Origin: Rhodobacter sp. Har01
GTDB taxonomy: Bacteria > Pseudomonadota > Alphaproteobacteria > Rhodobacterales > Rhodobacteraceae
Assembly (NCBI RefSeq): GCF_020564565.1
Contig: NZ_JAJCTD010000006.1
Coordinates: forward strand, 124,001-188,000
Length of the DNA: 64,000 bases
Reading direction: 5' to 3'
Shown in pieces: positions 35,708-44,494 of the stretch. The translations under genes were made by a program, and so were the position numbers. Position 1 is the first letter of the stretch. Each line of letters starts with the position of its first letter. Under the pieces are notes generated by a model. The model was not told the DNA's origin, searched no databases, and saw only the letters and a list, made by a program, of their open reading frames with translations.

Positions 35708-36988
35708 TCACACCGGTGGGGCCAGGAGGTCGGCCAGGACAAGGGCCATGACCTTGGCGCTGTCCAGCATGTCCTGCACGCCCACCCATTCGTCGGGCTG
35801 GTGGGCCAGGTGCAAGAGGCCCGGGCCGTAGGCAATGCAGTCCTTCAGCCGGCCGATGCGGTCGATATGCTTCTGGTCATAGGTGCCGGGCGAGGCGATG
35901 AAGTCCGGGAGGCGGCCGAGGACCCGTTCGACGGCGCGGGCGGTCGCGGCCGCAACGGGGGCGGCGCGATCGGTCATCACCGGGTGAACCTCGAACAGGT
36001 CGCGGATCGAGTAGCGGAAGCCGGGGCGAGCCCGGGTCAGGTCATCGAGCAGGCGGGTGACTTCGGATTTCACCTCGGGCAGCGCCTCTTCGATCAGGAA
36101 GCGGCGGTCCAGCACGATGCGGCAGCTGTCGGCGACGCAGGGCGCGGGCAGCGAGGTGTCGCCCGGAAGCGGTTCCACCTGCCCGCCGTGGATCGAGTTG
36201 ATGTTCAGGGTGGACGAGCGGGCGCCTTCGGGGACGACGGGCATGGCGGTGGTGCGGGTGGCCAGTGCGGGGGTGAGCTTGTTCTCGATCTCGTCCAGGA
36301 CGGCGGCCATGTGCCGGATGGCTGAATCGCCGAGGAAGGGCATCGAGCCATGGGCGATGCGGCCGTGGGTTTCCACTTCGGCCCACCAGACGCCGCGGTG
36401 GCCAAGGCAGATGCGGTCCTTGTTCAGCGGTTCGGGGATCAGGACGTGGGTCACCCGGTCGGGGTTGAACCAGCCGCGTTCGGCGAGGTAAGCGACGCCG
36501 CCGTAGCCGCCGGATTCCTCGTCGGCCGTGGCCGAGATTTCCACCGCGCCGCGGAAGCCGGGCCGGGTTGCCAGGAAGGCCTCGGCGGCGATCACCGATG
36601 CCGCGAGGCCGCCCTTCATGTCGCAGGCGCCGCGGCCGTAGAGGCGGTCGCCGTCCACCTCGCCGGCGAAGGGGTCGCGGGTCCAGCCCTGTCCGACCTC
36701 GACCACGTCGTGGTGCGAGTTGAAGTGCAGGCAGGGGCCGGGGCCGGTCTGGAACCGCGCGACCATGTTCCATCGCGGGTAGCGGTCGCTGTCGCCGGGC
36801 GCGCCGAGGGCGCGGACATAGTCCACCTCCCAGCCCTGGGCCAGCAGGCGGGTGCCGAGGTAGTCGCAGATCTGGCGGTAGTTCAGGCCGGGCGGGTTGA
36901 GGGTGGGGATGCGCACGAGGTCTTGTGCCAGACCGATCAGGTCTTGGCGTCGGGTTTCGACTGCTGCAAGAATGTCGGCGTCGGACAT
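35708..36988 (-). CDS. M20-family deacylase (ArgE/DapE-like)
   Basis: A zinc-dependent amidohydrolase of about 426 residues. NSHHDVVEVG carries the first metal ligands, YGRGACDMKGG the bridging aspartate, and ATADEESGG the catalytic glutamate; VADSC and a C-terminal histidine block (HLAHQPDEWV) complete the family pattern. Substrate (acetylornithine, succinyl-diaminopimelate or another acyl-amino acid) cannot be decided. Start is uncertain: ATG 36988 fits the family N-terminus but lacks a ribosome site; ATG 37057 adds 23 residues with a weak AAGAA upstream. Confidence 0.88.
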   Translation of the reverse strand: MSDADILAAVETRRQDLIGLAQDLVRIPTLNPPGLNYRQICDYLGTRLLAQGWEVDYVRALGAPGDSDRYPRWNMVARFQTGPGPCLHFNSHHDVVEVGQGWTRDPFAGEVDGDRLYGRGACDMKGGLAASVIAAEAFLATRPGFRGAVEISATADEESGGYGGVAYLAERGWFNPDRVTHVLIPEPLNKDRICLGHRGVWWAEVETHGRIAHGSMPFLGDSAIRHMAAVLDEIENKLTPALATRTTAMPVVPEGARSSTLNINSIHGGQVEPLPGDTSLPAPCVADSCRIVLDRRFLIEEALPEVKSEVTRLLDDLTRARPGFRYSIRDLFEVHPVMTDRAAPVAAATARAVERVLGRLPDFIASPGTYDQKHIDRIGRLKDCIAYGPGLLHLAHQPDEWVGVQDMLDSAKVMALVLADLLAPPV

Positions 36989-37113
36989 GGGGAAAGGATG
37001 CCTTGCAGGGGGGCTTGCGGGCAACGAGAATTCCCCGTCGAAGGGGATGTAATTCATCGTTACATTCTTATGTGCAGAACGTTTTGACCCATAGCCCGCA
37101 GAGGAGGCTTTCG

Positions 37114-38184
37114 ATGGCGGATTTCGAGGCTCAGATCAAGGAAAGCCAGGAGCAGGTGGCGACGGCGCAGGCGAAGATCAGCGCGATCACCGAGACCATC
37201 GACAAGGCGCGGGAAAAGCTGGACCAGGGCATCGCCATCGACGTGGAAAACGCCACGCTGGAGGATGTGCACAAGCACACCGAGGTGATGAACGCCAATA
37301 TCGCCGAGCTGATCATGGGGCTGGACGATGTGACGGCGGCGTTTTCATCGGAGTTCGCCGAGATGCGGTCGAAGACCGGGATGGAAAGCTTCATCGGCAT
37401 CTTTTCGGCCGCCAAAGCGGAATCGATGCGGCATGAGCGGCTGCGGGATGCGACGATTGACGACAAGCTGCAGGACCTGATCTCGAAATCGGACGTGATC
37501 GTGAAGCTCTTGCAGGGGCAGTTGAACCTTTTGACCACCCAGAAGGGGCGGGTCGAGGTGAACCTGTCGTCCACGCTGGCCGACCGAGAGGCGACGGTGG
37601 GGGCGCTGGACAAGGTGCGCAAGGACATTGCCGCGCTGGACCCGCAGATCATCGAGCTGGAGAACAAGATCGCGGTGGAAACCGATGCGGCGGCGCGCAC
37701 GAAGCTGGAGACCGAGCTGGCGAACCTGAACGCCAGGCACAACGCGCTGGTGCAGGACGAACAGGTGCAGATCGCCCGCAGCCAGACGCTGGAGCGCTAC
37801 ATCGAGAAGGGCAAGACCTGGGTCGACAGCCTGACCAACCAGGCGGCGACGCAGCTTGTGCTGATCAACAAGTTGCAGACCGATACCAAGCAGCGGGTGG
37901 TGCTGTATGATGCCCTGACGTCTTCGTTGAAGACGGCCGAGCAGCAGGACGTGGCGCACCGGATCAACGAGATCGGGGTCAAGACCGACCAGGAGGCGCA
38001 GGCGGCGATGGCGGCCATCGGGGCGGCCACCAACGACAAGATGGCCGACATGCTGGAGGCGCATGAGGGCCAGATGGTGTTTGCCCGGCAGATTCTGGAA
38101 CAGAAGGCCAAGGCGGATGAGCGCTTTGCCCGGCGGTTTGCAGCGATTGTCGAGAAGCACGACAAGAACGCCTACGGGGCCTGA
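37114..38184 (+). CDS. TelA-like coiled-coil protein, first gene of a seven-gene module
   Basis: A 356-residue, almost entirely helical protein with long coiled-coil stretches and no membrane segment or signal. Blocks such as SDVIVKLLQGQLNLLTTQKGRVEVNLSS and TLERYIEKGKTWVDSL resemble the toxic-anion-resistance (TelA/KlaA) family, whose members are tied to stress systems with AAA ATPases; the match is by eye only. A strong ribosome site GAGGAGG lies 10 nt before ATG 37114. The next gene starts directly after its stop (TGAGTG). Confidence 0.72.
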   Translation: MADFEAQIKESQEQVATAQAKISAITETIDKAREKLDQGIAIDVENATLEDVHKHTEVMNANIAELIMGLDDVTAAFSSEFAEMRSKTGMESFIGIFSAAKAESMRHERLRDATIDDKLQDLISKSDVIVKLLQGQLNLLTTQKGRVEVNLSSTLADREATVGALDKVRKDIAALDPQIIELENKIAVETDAAARTKLETELANLNARHNALVQDEQVQIARSQTLERYIEKGKTWVDSLTNQAATQLVLINKLQTDTKQRVVLYDALTSSLKTAEQQDVAHRINEIGVKTDQEAQAAMAAIGAATNDKMADMLEAHEGQMVFARQILEQKAKADERFARRFAAIVEKHDKNAYGA

Positions 38185-39309
38185 GTGGGCGACGAGGTCA
38201 AGGAAGCGCTGGTCCGCGACCATGCCGAGTTGTACGACCCGGGCATCGCGGCGCGCTATTTCGCCAAGTTCGGCCGGATCGGGGGGTATTTCCCCCGGAT
38301 CGCGGCCGAGCTTGAGACCGAGGGGCGGCTGAGCCGGACCGAGACCAAGGTGCTGGGCGCCTATCTGGGCGGGATCATCGCCACCTTCCGGGCGCTGAAC
38401 CACAAGTACCTGATGACCGGCAAGGCGGAGGCGGCGCCGCGGCTGACCATCGACCGGCATGAGTCGGGCTTTCCGGTCGCGCAGGAGCTGATGGTGATGG
38501 CGCTGGATGCAAGCCAGGCCGACAAGCACCTGGCCGGCATGGCGTCCGAGGCGGAGTTGAAGGACCGCATGGTCCGCACCATCGTCGGCGAGCTGAAGAT
38601 TCCGGCGGGGCTGCAATACGCCCTGTCGCAGCGGCTGTATTTCGAGGCGCTGAAGGCGGGCGGGCTGTTCTGGGCCCGCAACGATGCCGATGCGCAATGG
38701 ATCGGCAAGGCGGGCGAGCGGCGGCACTATCTGGTGCATTGGGCGGTCTGGGACGGGCAGGTGAACCTGCCGGTGGTCTATCTGATGGACCTGGAGGATT
38801 CGGGGTCGAAGCCTCTGCCCAATGACGACTACCGCTGGCCGCCCCTGCAGCAGAAGGTGCTGGCGCAGTCGGTGGGGGGGCTGAAGCTTCTGACCATCGC
38901 CACCGGGTTCGACGCCGACTTCGAGGACCTGCATCCGAAGCGGCTGCGGCGGATCACCCTGGGGCCGATGTATTCGGCCAGCTTCACCCTGCAATCGGGG
39001 CCGATTTCCAAGGTGCTGGAGGATGCCAAGGCGCCCGAGGGGCAGGACTGGGCCTTGGTCTGGACGGTGGAGGACCTGGTGAGCGACCGGGAAGAGGCGG
39101 TCAAGGACGGCTGGTTCTCGTCCCGGGTCAAGCAGATCTACAAGCTGGACCCGGTGGCGGGGGCCGACAGCGGGACGACCAGCCTGGAGCGGATGATCGT
39201 GCTGCCGGAGCGACCCTATCAGGTGCTGGTCGAGCAGAACCCGGCGGGGTTGCGCAGGATACGCAAGTTCGTGGTGGGGGCCGGGGGGCGGCTTATTCCC
39301 GGTGTCTAG
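38185..39309 (+). CDS. Unknown protein, second gene of the module
   Basis: A 374-residue soluble protein that I do not recognise. It starts with GTG 38185 immediately after the TelA-like stop. Visible are an N-terminal helical part (YDPGIAARYFAKFGRIGGYFPRI, then LGAYLGGIIATFRALN) and a C-terminal mixed alpha/beta part (GERRHYLVHWAVWDGQVNLPVVYLMDLED). No catalytic signature, signal or membrane segment. Zero spacing to the upstream gene suggests the two products form a complex. A GGGATATTTG element and 76 nt separate it from the ATPase gene. Confidence 0.8.
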   Translation: MGDEVKEALVRDHAELYDPGIAARYFAKFGRIGGYFPRIAAELETEGRLSRTETKVLGAYLGGIIATFRALNHKYLMTGKAEAAPRLTIDRHESGFPVAQELMVMALDASQADKHLAGMASEAELKDRMVRTIVGELKIPAGLQYALSQRLYFEALKAGGLFWARNDADAQWIGKAGERRHYLVHWAVWDGQVNLPVVYLMDLEDSGSKPLPNDDYRWPPLQQKVLAQSVGGLKLLTIATGFDADFEDLHPKRLRRITLGPMYSASFTLQSGPISKVLEDAKAPEGQDWALVWTVEDLVSDREEAVKDGWFSSRVKQIYKLDPVAGADSGTTSLERMIVLPERPYQVLVEQNPAGLRRIRKFVVGAGGRLIPGV

Positions 39310-39324
39310 GCATTGGGCTGGCCA

Positions 39325-39372
39325 CCGGGGGCGCTGCCCCCGGACCCCCGGGATATTTGAGGACAGATGAAA
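39325..39372 (+). repeat. GC hairpin plus GGGATATTTG element
   Basis: CCGGGGG/CCCCCGG hairpin (39325-39343) followed by GGGATATTTGAGGACAGATG (39350-39369), a variant of the element at 35571. Here it lies inside the module, between the second gene and the ATPase, so it may set relative expression. Confidence 0.6.
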
Positions 39373-39385
39373 TGGGCAGGGGCCG

Positions 39386-41314
39386 ATGAGCACGCGCGAC
39401 ACGATGGAGCTGAAGGAAGAGGCGATCCGGGCGCAGTACGAGGCGGCGCTGGGCCTGTTGTCGGGCTTCGACCATGCGCCGCGTCTGGCGAAGGCCCTGG
39501 TCGAGGCGCCGGTGGCGGAGCGGTCTCCGGGCATCGGCGGGCGGCCGCGGTTCCGGTCCACCGTGGTGGGGATGGCGACCCGGTCCACCGCGCGGCCGGG
39601 GGGCGTGCGGGTTGCCGAGCGGGTGGAGGGGTTGTCGGACGGGTTGGTGTCGCCGGTGCAGGCGGCATCGCTGAACGTGCTGCGCCGCGCGCTGGCGATT
39701 GCGCTGGCGATGGGCGAGACCTTTGCCGCCCAGTCGGGGCTGGCCGAGTTGAAGCGGGCGAACCTGGAGGGGCGGGTGCCCGAGGCGAAGCGGGCCGAGT
39801 TCGGCGAGTTGCTGCAGGGCGAGGCGCTGGTGGTGCTGTTCACCTTTGCCAATGCCTGCGCGTTCCTGATTGCCCCGCATGTGACGCCGGTCACGGTGGA
39901 ACTGGGCGAGGTCGAGGAGGTGCTGACCGACAACGCTCCGCTGGCGTTGCAGGGGGCGTTGTGGGAGCTGGACCAGGACATTGCGGCCCTGGCCAGCGAT
40001 GATGCGCGGCTGGTGGCGGTGATCTCGGGGTTTGCCGAGGCGCTGATGAAGAAGGTCGCGATCCGGGCCGAGAACGGGGCGCGGGTGTCGGTGTTCACGG
40101 CCGGGTCGTGGAAGGTCGAGGCGGACGGGCTGGCGATTGCGGGGTTCAAGCCGGCGCGGGCGGCCAAGGGCGGCGCGCTGGTGATGGCGTTCAAGAAGCC
40201 CGAGGAAGTGGTGGGCAACCACATCGCCAAGTATCAGGCGATGCGGCTGGCCAAGATGCTGATGGCCTATGACTTCGAGCGCCGGCTGAACCCCTTTGCC
40301 GAACTGGGCGGGTTCATCTTCACCTTCATGGGCGATGGCAAGCCGGGGACGGGGAAGACCACGCTGATCCAGATGATGGCGGGGCTGCTGGATGGCTACT
40401 GCAAGGCGGCGGGGTATCCGTTCCGCTACCAGAACTTCTCGATCGACCAGATCGACAGCTATCAGGGCAAGTCGGGGCAGAACGCCAAGGCCTTCATCGA
40501 CGCGGTGCTCGACCCGGGGGTGATCGGGTTCGGCACCATCGACGACATCGACCAGGTGGCGGGCAAGCGGGGGGACCGGCAGTCGAGCGCCGGGCAGCAG
40601 GAGGTGACGGCGGTCTTCATGCAGGCCTTTGCCGGGGCGGGCACGGTGGTGCGGGGGAACTGCACGTTCGGGATGTTCTCGAACTATCCCGAGAACGTGG
40701 ACGACGCCTTGCGCCAGCGGGCCGGGGCGCGGTTCCTGGTGGACGGGCCGCAAAGCCGCGAGGATTACATCGACATCCTGGCGCTGCTGTTGGGCAAGGG
40801 GCACGCGATCCCGGTGGGCGACCACAAGCTGTTCGCGGCCCAAGAGATTCGCCGGGCGGTGGCGGCGTCGTTCGAAGGCTATGCGCGGCCGCATGAAGAG
40901 GGGCTGCTGCGGGTCTGGGAGGCGGCCGCAAAGGACTTGGGGCCGCTCGACACCATCGCCAAGCTGGGGGCCTATCTGAAGGCGATCCAGGCGGTGGACG
41001 AGCGCTTCACCGGGCGGGCGGTGAAGAACATCACCGATGCGGTGAAGGTGCGGGCGATGGATTTCGAATTGCCCGACGAATGGATGGCCGAGCCGGAGCT
41101 GTTCCTGTTCAAGCCCTATGACGAGAAGATGGCGATGATCCGGGCCTTGATGACCCCCATCACCGTCGAGATGGTGATCCAGGAAATCAACCGCTACGCC
41201 GACTCTGAGTTCCGCTATGCCGACAAGTCGGACGAGGCGGCGATTGAAGGGGCCGTGCGGGACATGCGGCGGATGGAAGAGGCGAAACGGCGGTATCTGG
41301 AGGGGAAGGGGTGA
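39386..41314 (+). CDS. AAA+ ATPase of the module
   Basis: A 642-residue protein with one AAA+ core. Walker A is GDGKPGTGKTT at about residue 316; Walker B is VIGFGTIDDID near 379; the sensor-1 region is GNCTFGMFSNYPENVDDALR near 424, with arginines in LRQRAGARF as candidates for the finger. The roughly 300-residue N-terminal half is helical and unknown. It should be the energy-using part of the system. The ribosome site AGGGG precedes ATG 39386; its stop overlaps the next GTG by 4 nt (GTGA). Confidence 0.9.
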   Translation: MSTRDTMELKEEAIRAQYEAALGLLSGFDHAPRLAKALVEAPVAERSPGIGGRPRFRSTVVGMATRSTARPGGVRVAERVEGLSDGLVSPVQAASLNVLRRALAIALAMGETFAAQSGLAELKRANLEGRVPEAKRAEFGELLQGEALVVLFTFANACAFLIAPHVTPVTVELGEVEEVLTDNAPLALQGALWELDQDIAALASDDARLVAVISGFAEALMKKVAIRAENGARVSVFTAGSWKVEADGLAIAGFKPARAAKGGALVMAFKKPEEVVGNHIAKYQAMRLAKMLMAYDFERRLNPFAELGGFIFTFMGDGKPGTGKTTLIQMMAGLLDGYCKAAGYPFRYQNFSIDQIDSYQGKSGQNAKAFIDAVLDPGVIGFGTIDDIDQVAGKRGDRQSSAGQQEVTAVFMQAFAGAGTVVRGNCTFGMFSNYPENVDDALRQRAGARFLVDGPQSREDYIDILALLLGKGHAIPVGDHKLFAAQEIRRAVAASFEGYARPHEEGLLRVWEAAAKDLGPLDTIAKLGAYLKAIQAVDERFTGRAVKNITDAVKVRAMDFELPDEWMAEPELFLFKPYDEKMAMIRALMTPITVEMVIQEINRYADSEFRYADKSDEAAIEGAVRDMRRMEEAKRRYLEGKG

Positions 41315-42159
41315 TCGAGGAGGCCGCAGAGGACAGACCATTTTGGAAAATGGCGCTAGCCTTCTGGCCGCTTGGGTTTGCCGTTGTGGCCACGGTTGGG
41401 TTCGCGTGGTTTACTTGGACCTTGGCAAACGAAGTTACCGAGCAGGATGGCATCGAGTCGACGCGATATGAACATTTCCTCTCCGGACGTCCGAACGAAC
41501 TGGGAGACACTCTGGCGGGGTTTGTAGGATCGCTGACACTGATCTGGGTGGTTGCTTCGGTAATTCAACAGAGCATGGAACTCCGCGCACAGCGAAAAGA
41601 ATTTATGGCTATGGCCGATGCGCAGGGCGCACAAGTGCGTGCACTAGATGCGCAGATTGCGATACTGCAGGACGAAAAGCGTAGAATGGTTGAGAAAGAA
41701 GCAGATGAAGAGTTTAATGAGCTTCAGTCCATGTTCGTAAAACTTGTCATGGACCCAAGATTTCTCGATCTTAGATATGTGATGACTAAGCCCGGCGCTG
41801 AGGTGGGATTGGATCGCTGTGAGTTTCGAGTGTTTGAGGCTTCTTCCATAGTATTCGCAATTAAGGATGCTGCGGCGGCTATGCGAAAGCTGTTCTTGTC
41901 GATCTGCCTTGAAATGCATAGCGCCGTCATGGCACGCCGAATGAGCGGATATTCTCTGGAAGACAATCCATTTCTGCGGATCCACCTTGAACAGACTTTG
42001 CAGATTCTGCGTGAGATGGCGATAATTTCGGATCGACTTTCTCCAGCAGGCAGAGTTCGCGCGAGGGCAATGGATTTAACCAACTCCATCCGCTCGCTTA
42101 GCGATGCAATCGAAGCGTTTCGAAGTGGAACATTTGGAATGCCAAGGGTAACGCAATGA
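41311..42159 (+). CDS. Low-GC membrane/coiled-coil protein inserted in the module
   Basis: A 282-residue protein with two N-terminal membrane helices (about residues 13-35 and 65-85), a coiled coil (RAQRKEFMAMADAQGAQVRALDAQIAIL) and a helical domain. The GDTLAGFVGSLTLIWVVASVIQQSMELRAQRKEF stretch, read as GDTLAGFVGSL plus a helix plus QRKEF, recalls putative phage abortive-infection membrane proteins. Its base composition is clearly lower in GC than all neighbours, with AGA, ATA and TTA-type codons rare elsewhere. Yet it overlaps the ATPase stop and the next start by 4 nt each. It therefore looks like a transferred or fast-evolving part fitted precisely into the operon. Confidence 0.85.
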   Translation: MIEEAAEDRPFWKMALAFWPLGFAVVATVGFAWFTWTLANEVTEQDGIESTRYEHFLSGRPNELGDTLAGFVGSLTLIWVVASVIQQSMELRAQRKEFMAMADAQGAQVRALDAQIAILQDEKRRMVEKEADEEFNELQSMFVKLVMDPRFLDLRYVMTKPGAEVGLDRCEFRVFEASSIVFAIKDAAAAMRKLFLSICLEMHSAVMARRMSGYSLEDNPFLRIHLEQTLQILREMAIISDRLSPAGRVRARAMDLTNSIRSLSDAIEAFRSGTFGMPRVTQ

Positions 42160-43553
42160 ACCGCCTCATCGCCAAAGGCCTCATGTTCGGGAACCTGATC
42201 GAGGTGTCCTCGCCTCAGCTGGTGGACCGTTACAACCGGGCGCTCAAGCATCTGGCCGGCAAGGAAACCGCGCTCAAGGATTTCCATATCGACCTGTCGG
42301 GGTATAGCCCCGAGATCGGCGACGAGTTTGGCGATCCCTTGTACCTCAATCCGAACGGGGCGAACCGGCAGTTCATCCTGCTGACCACGGCGCAGAAGGA
42401 TGCTCCGCTGCTGAACATCCGGTTTTCCACTTCGCGCGGCATCCTCACGCAGTTCATCGACAAGAACGAGGCGCAGTTGTTTGCGCTGACCGCGCGCGAT
42501 GTGGTGGCGGGGGAATTGCAGGGCTCGGTCTATGCGGTGGATGCGCCGGCCAAGCTGTTTGATATCCGGCAGGTGACGGTGGAAGCCGACACCATCGGCG
42601 GGCATGTGGCGGATGCGGGGAAGCTGGCGGCGCTGATCGAGCGGTTCCGGCGCGAGCCGGACGGCTGGCGGGATGACGCGCTGATCACCGAGATGATCGG
42701 GCTGGCGAAGAAGACCGGCGACGTGACGCGGGTGCCGATCAGCCTGCCGGCGATGACCTTCGAGCAGGGCAACTTCTGGACCAGCTTCTTCGGCGGCGTC
42801 TACATCTTTCGCGACGTCAAGTTCCCGGCGGCGATTTCGCGGCTGCCCGTTGCCAGCCTGGGGCAGGTGCCGATTCCGCAGGTGATGGACTTCTCCCACC
42901 GCAACCACATTGCCGACTGGCTGGACCGCAACCAGCTGGTCGAACCCATCGTGCAGGCCCGCAACACCGATGCCGGCGCGATCCTGCGGCAGAAGATGGA
43001 CTTCATCCTGGTGGATGCGGCAGATCGTCTCGGGATCGAGATCGGTGACGCCCGGCGGACCGAGCTGCGCAAGGTGGCCTACCGGATTGGCACGGCCTTG
43101 CCCGACGAATTCCTGGGGCTGGCGGCGATGCTGGCCTGGGTCGAGGGCGGCGGGCCCTGGCCGCGGATTTCCAGCGAGCATCCGGCGTATTTCTACACAT
43201 TGCGGGCGCGGGGGGGCAAAGACCGCGACCTGGTGAACATGCTGCTGAGCGAGTTGGCCCCGATGGACGTGCGGCAGATGTTCATCACCCATAAGGAACG
43301 GTTCTACGAGGACTACGTTACATGGTCCGAGGCGAAGAAGTCCTATGTGGCGGATTTCCTTGCGCGGGAGTATCAGGTGGACAGGGAAGGCGCCCGCGAG
43401 GCGCTGTTCGGCCCGGAGCCGCGGATGGATGAACTGGCCAGACCGCAGATGAAGGAAGGCCCGAAGGCCACGCGCGGCTTGCGCAATGTGGCAGGACCCT
43501 GGGGCGGTGACACCGTGGCCGGTCCATGGGGCAGCACGAGGACACGCGGATGA
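42156..43553 (+). CDS. DUF6638 family protein
   Basis: A 465-residue soluble protein of DUF6638, recognised by LIAKGLMFGNLIEVSSPQLVDRYNRALKHL-type N-terminus and LYLNPNGANRQFILLTTAQK. The C-terminus has repeated GPWG turns (NVAGPWGGDTVAGPWGS). Family function is unknown. ATG 42156 overlaps the low-GC gene, and its own stop overlaps the next ATG, so translation of the set is coupled. Confidence 0.85.
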   Translation: MNRLIAKGLMFGNLIEVSSPQLVDRYNRALKHLAGKETALKDFHIDLSGYSPEIGDEFGDPLYLNPNGANRQFILLTTAQKDAPLLNIRFSTSRGILTQFIDKNEAQLFALTARDVVAGELQGSVYAVDAPAKLFDIRQVTVEADTIGGHVADAGKLAALIERFRREPDGWRDDALITEMIGLAKKTGDVTRVPISLPAMTFEQGNFWTSFFGGVYIFRDVKFPAAISRLPVASLGQVPIPQVMDFSHRNHIADWLDRNQLVEPIVQARNTDAGAILRQKMDFILVDAADRLGIEIGDARRTELRKVAYRIGTALPDEFLGLAAMLAWVEGGGPWPRISSEHPAYFYTLRARGGKDRDLVNMLLSELAPMDVRQMFITHKERFYEDYVTWSEAKKSYVADFLAREYQVDREGAREALFGPEPRMDELARPQMKEGPKATRGLRNVAGPWGGDTVAGPWGSTRTRG

Positions 43554-43816
43554 TCATCGGATGGTTGCGGTTGATGGCCATGGCTCTGGTGGGGCTGACC
43601 ATCATCTATTTCTTCGTCTCGCTTTATTCCCGCAGCGTGCGGCGCGAGAAGCTGGAGAAGCGCTGGGTGTCGGAGGGCCTTGAGGGCGACCGGGATGCCT
43701 GGATCGCCGAAGGGATGAAAGAATACGACCACGGGCTGAAAAGACGGCTCCTGTGGCTTATCTATATCCTGCCGCTGACGGTGGCCGCTGTCGTGGCCTA
43801 TGTCATCAACTGGTAA
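43550..43816 (+). CDS. Small two-helix membrane protein of the module
   Basis: An 88-residue protein with membrane helices at about 5-26 and 66-86 and a charged middle part (RREKLEKRW ... RDAWIAEGMKEYDHG), so both ends face the same side. It overlaps the DUF6638 gene by 4 nt and is followed after 12 nt by the DUF1523 gene. Probably anchors the module's complex in the inner membrane. Confidence 0.82.
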   Translation: MIIGWLRLMAMALVGLTIIYFFVSLYSRSVRREKLEKRWVSEGLEGDRDAWIAEGMKEYDHGLKRRLLWLIYILPLTVAAVVAYVINW

Positions 43817-43828
43817 AAGGGGCCCGAG

Positions 43829-44491
43829 ATGTGGACCAAGGTGAAATGGGGCTTCCGGATCGTGCTGGTGCTGATCCTGGGGGCCTTCCTGCATTACACG
43901 CTGCCGCAGCATGACGTGGTGCAGATCATCAACACCTACAACAAGGTGACGCCGATCGGGGCGAACTGGATCTTCTATTCCAGCGGCGATACCGGCACCG
44001 GCACCGAGACCGAGACGGCGCAGCGCGACATCCGCTTCATCGATGCGGTCTATCCGGACGGCTCGACCGTGATGGTCTACCGCAATGAGGATACCGGCTG
44101 GATCTGGCCGCCCTACTTCAAGTGGGACAGCAGCACCCTGCAAGCCGAGGCGACAAACCTCAAGACCGAGAAGGCCACCCCGCAATGGGTGTCGATCACG
44201 CATTACGGCTGGCGGCTGGAATGGCTGTCGGTGTTCCCGAACGCGGTGAAGATCGCGCCGGTCGCGGGGCCGGATGTGTCGATCATTCCCTGGGTGAACA
44301 TCGTGATCCTGACCTTCCTGGCCTTTGTGGTGTTCATGATCCGGCGGATGTGGCTGCAGTTCCGCGAACGGGCGGTGGACCCGACCTTTGACCGCATCGA
44401 CGCCGGCGCGGATGCGGCGATGGACGAGGTCAAGGGTGTCTGGGGCCGGTTCTCCGGCTGGCTGGGCAGTTGGCGCAGCAAGCGCAAGTAG
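43829..44491 (+). CDS. DUF1523 family membrane protein
   Basis: A 220-residue protein with membrane helices near residues 8-25 (LVLILGAFLHYTLPQ) and about 150-172 (IIPWVNIVILTFLAFVVFMI) around a periplasmic domain with DIRFID, VYRNEDTGWIWPPYFK and WVSITHYGWR, the DUF1523 signatures. The cytoplasmic tail is basic. Function unknown. It is the last gene of the module, tail to tail with the GMC oxidoreductase 3 nt away. Confidence 0.86.
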   Translation: MWTKVKWGFRIVLVLILGAFLHYTLPQHDVVQIINTYNKVTPIGANWIFYSSGDTGTGTETETAQRDIRFIDAVYPDGSTVMVYRNEDTGWIWPPYFKWDSSTLQAEATNLKTEKATPQWVSITHYGWRLEWLSVFPNAVKIAPVAGPDVSIIPWVNIVILTFLAFVVFMIRRMWLQFRERAVDPTFDRIDAGADAAMDEVKGVWGRFSGWLGSWRSKRK

Positions 44492-44494
44492 GGC

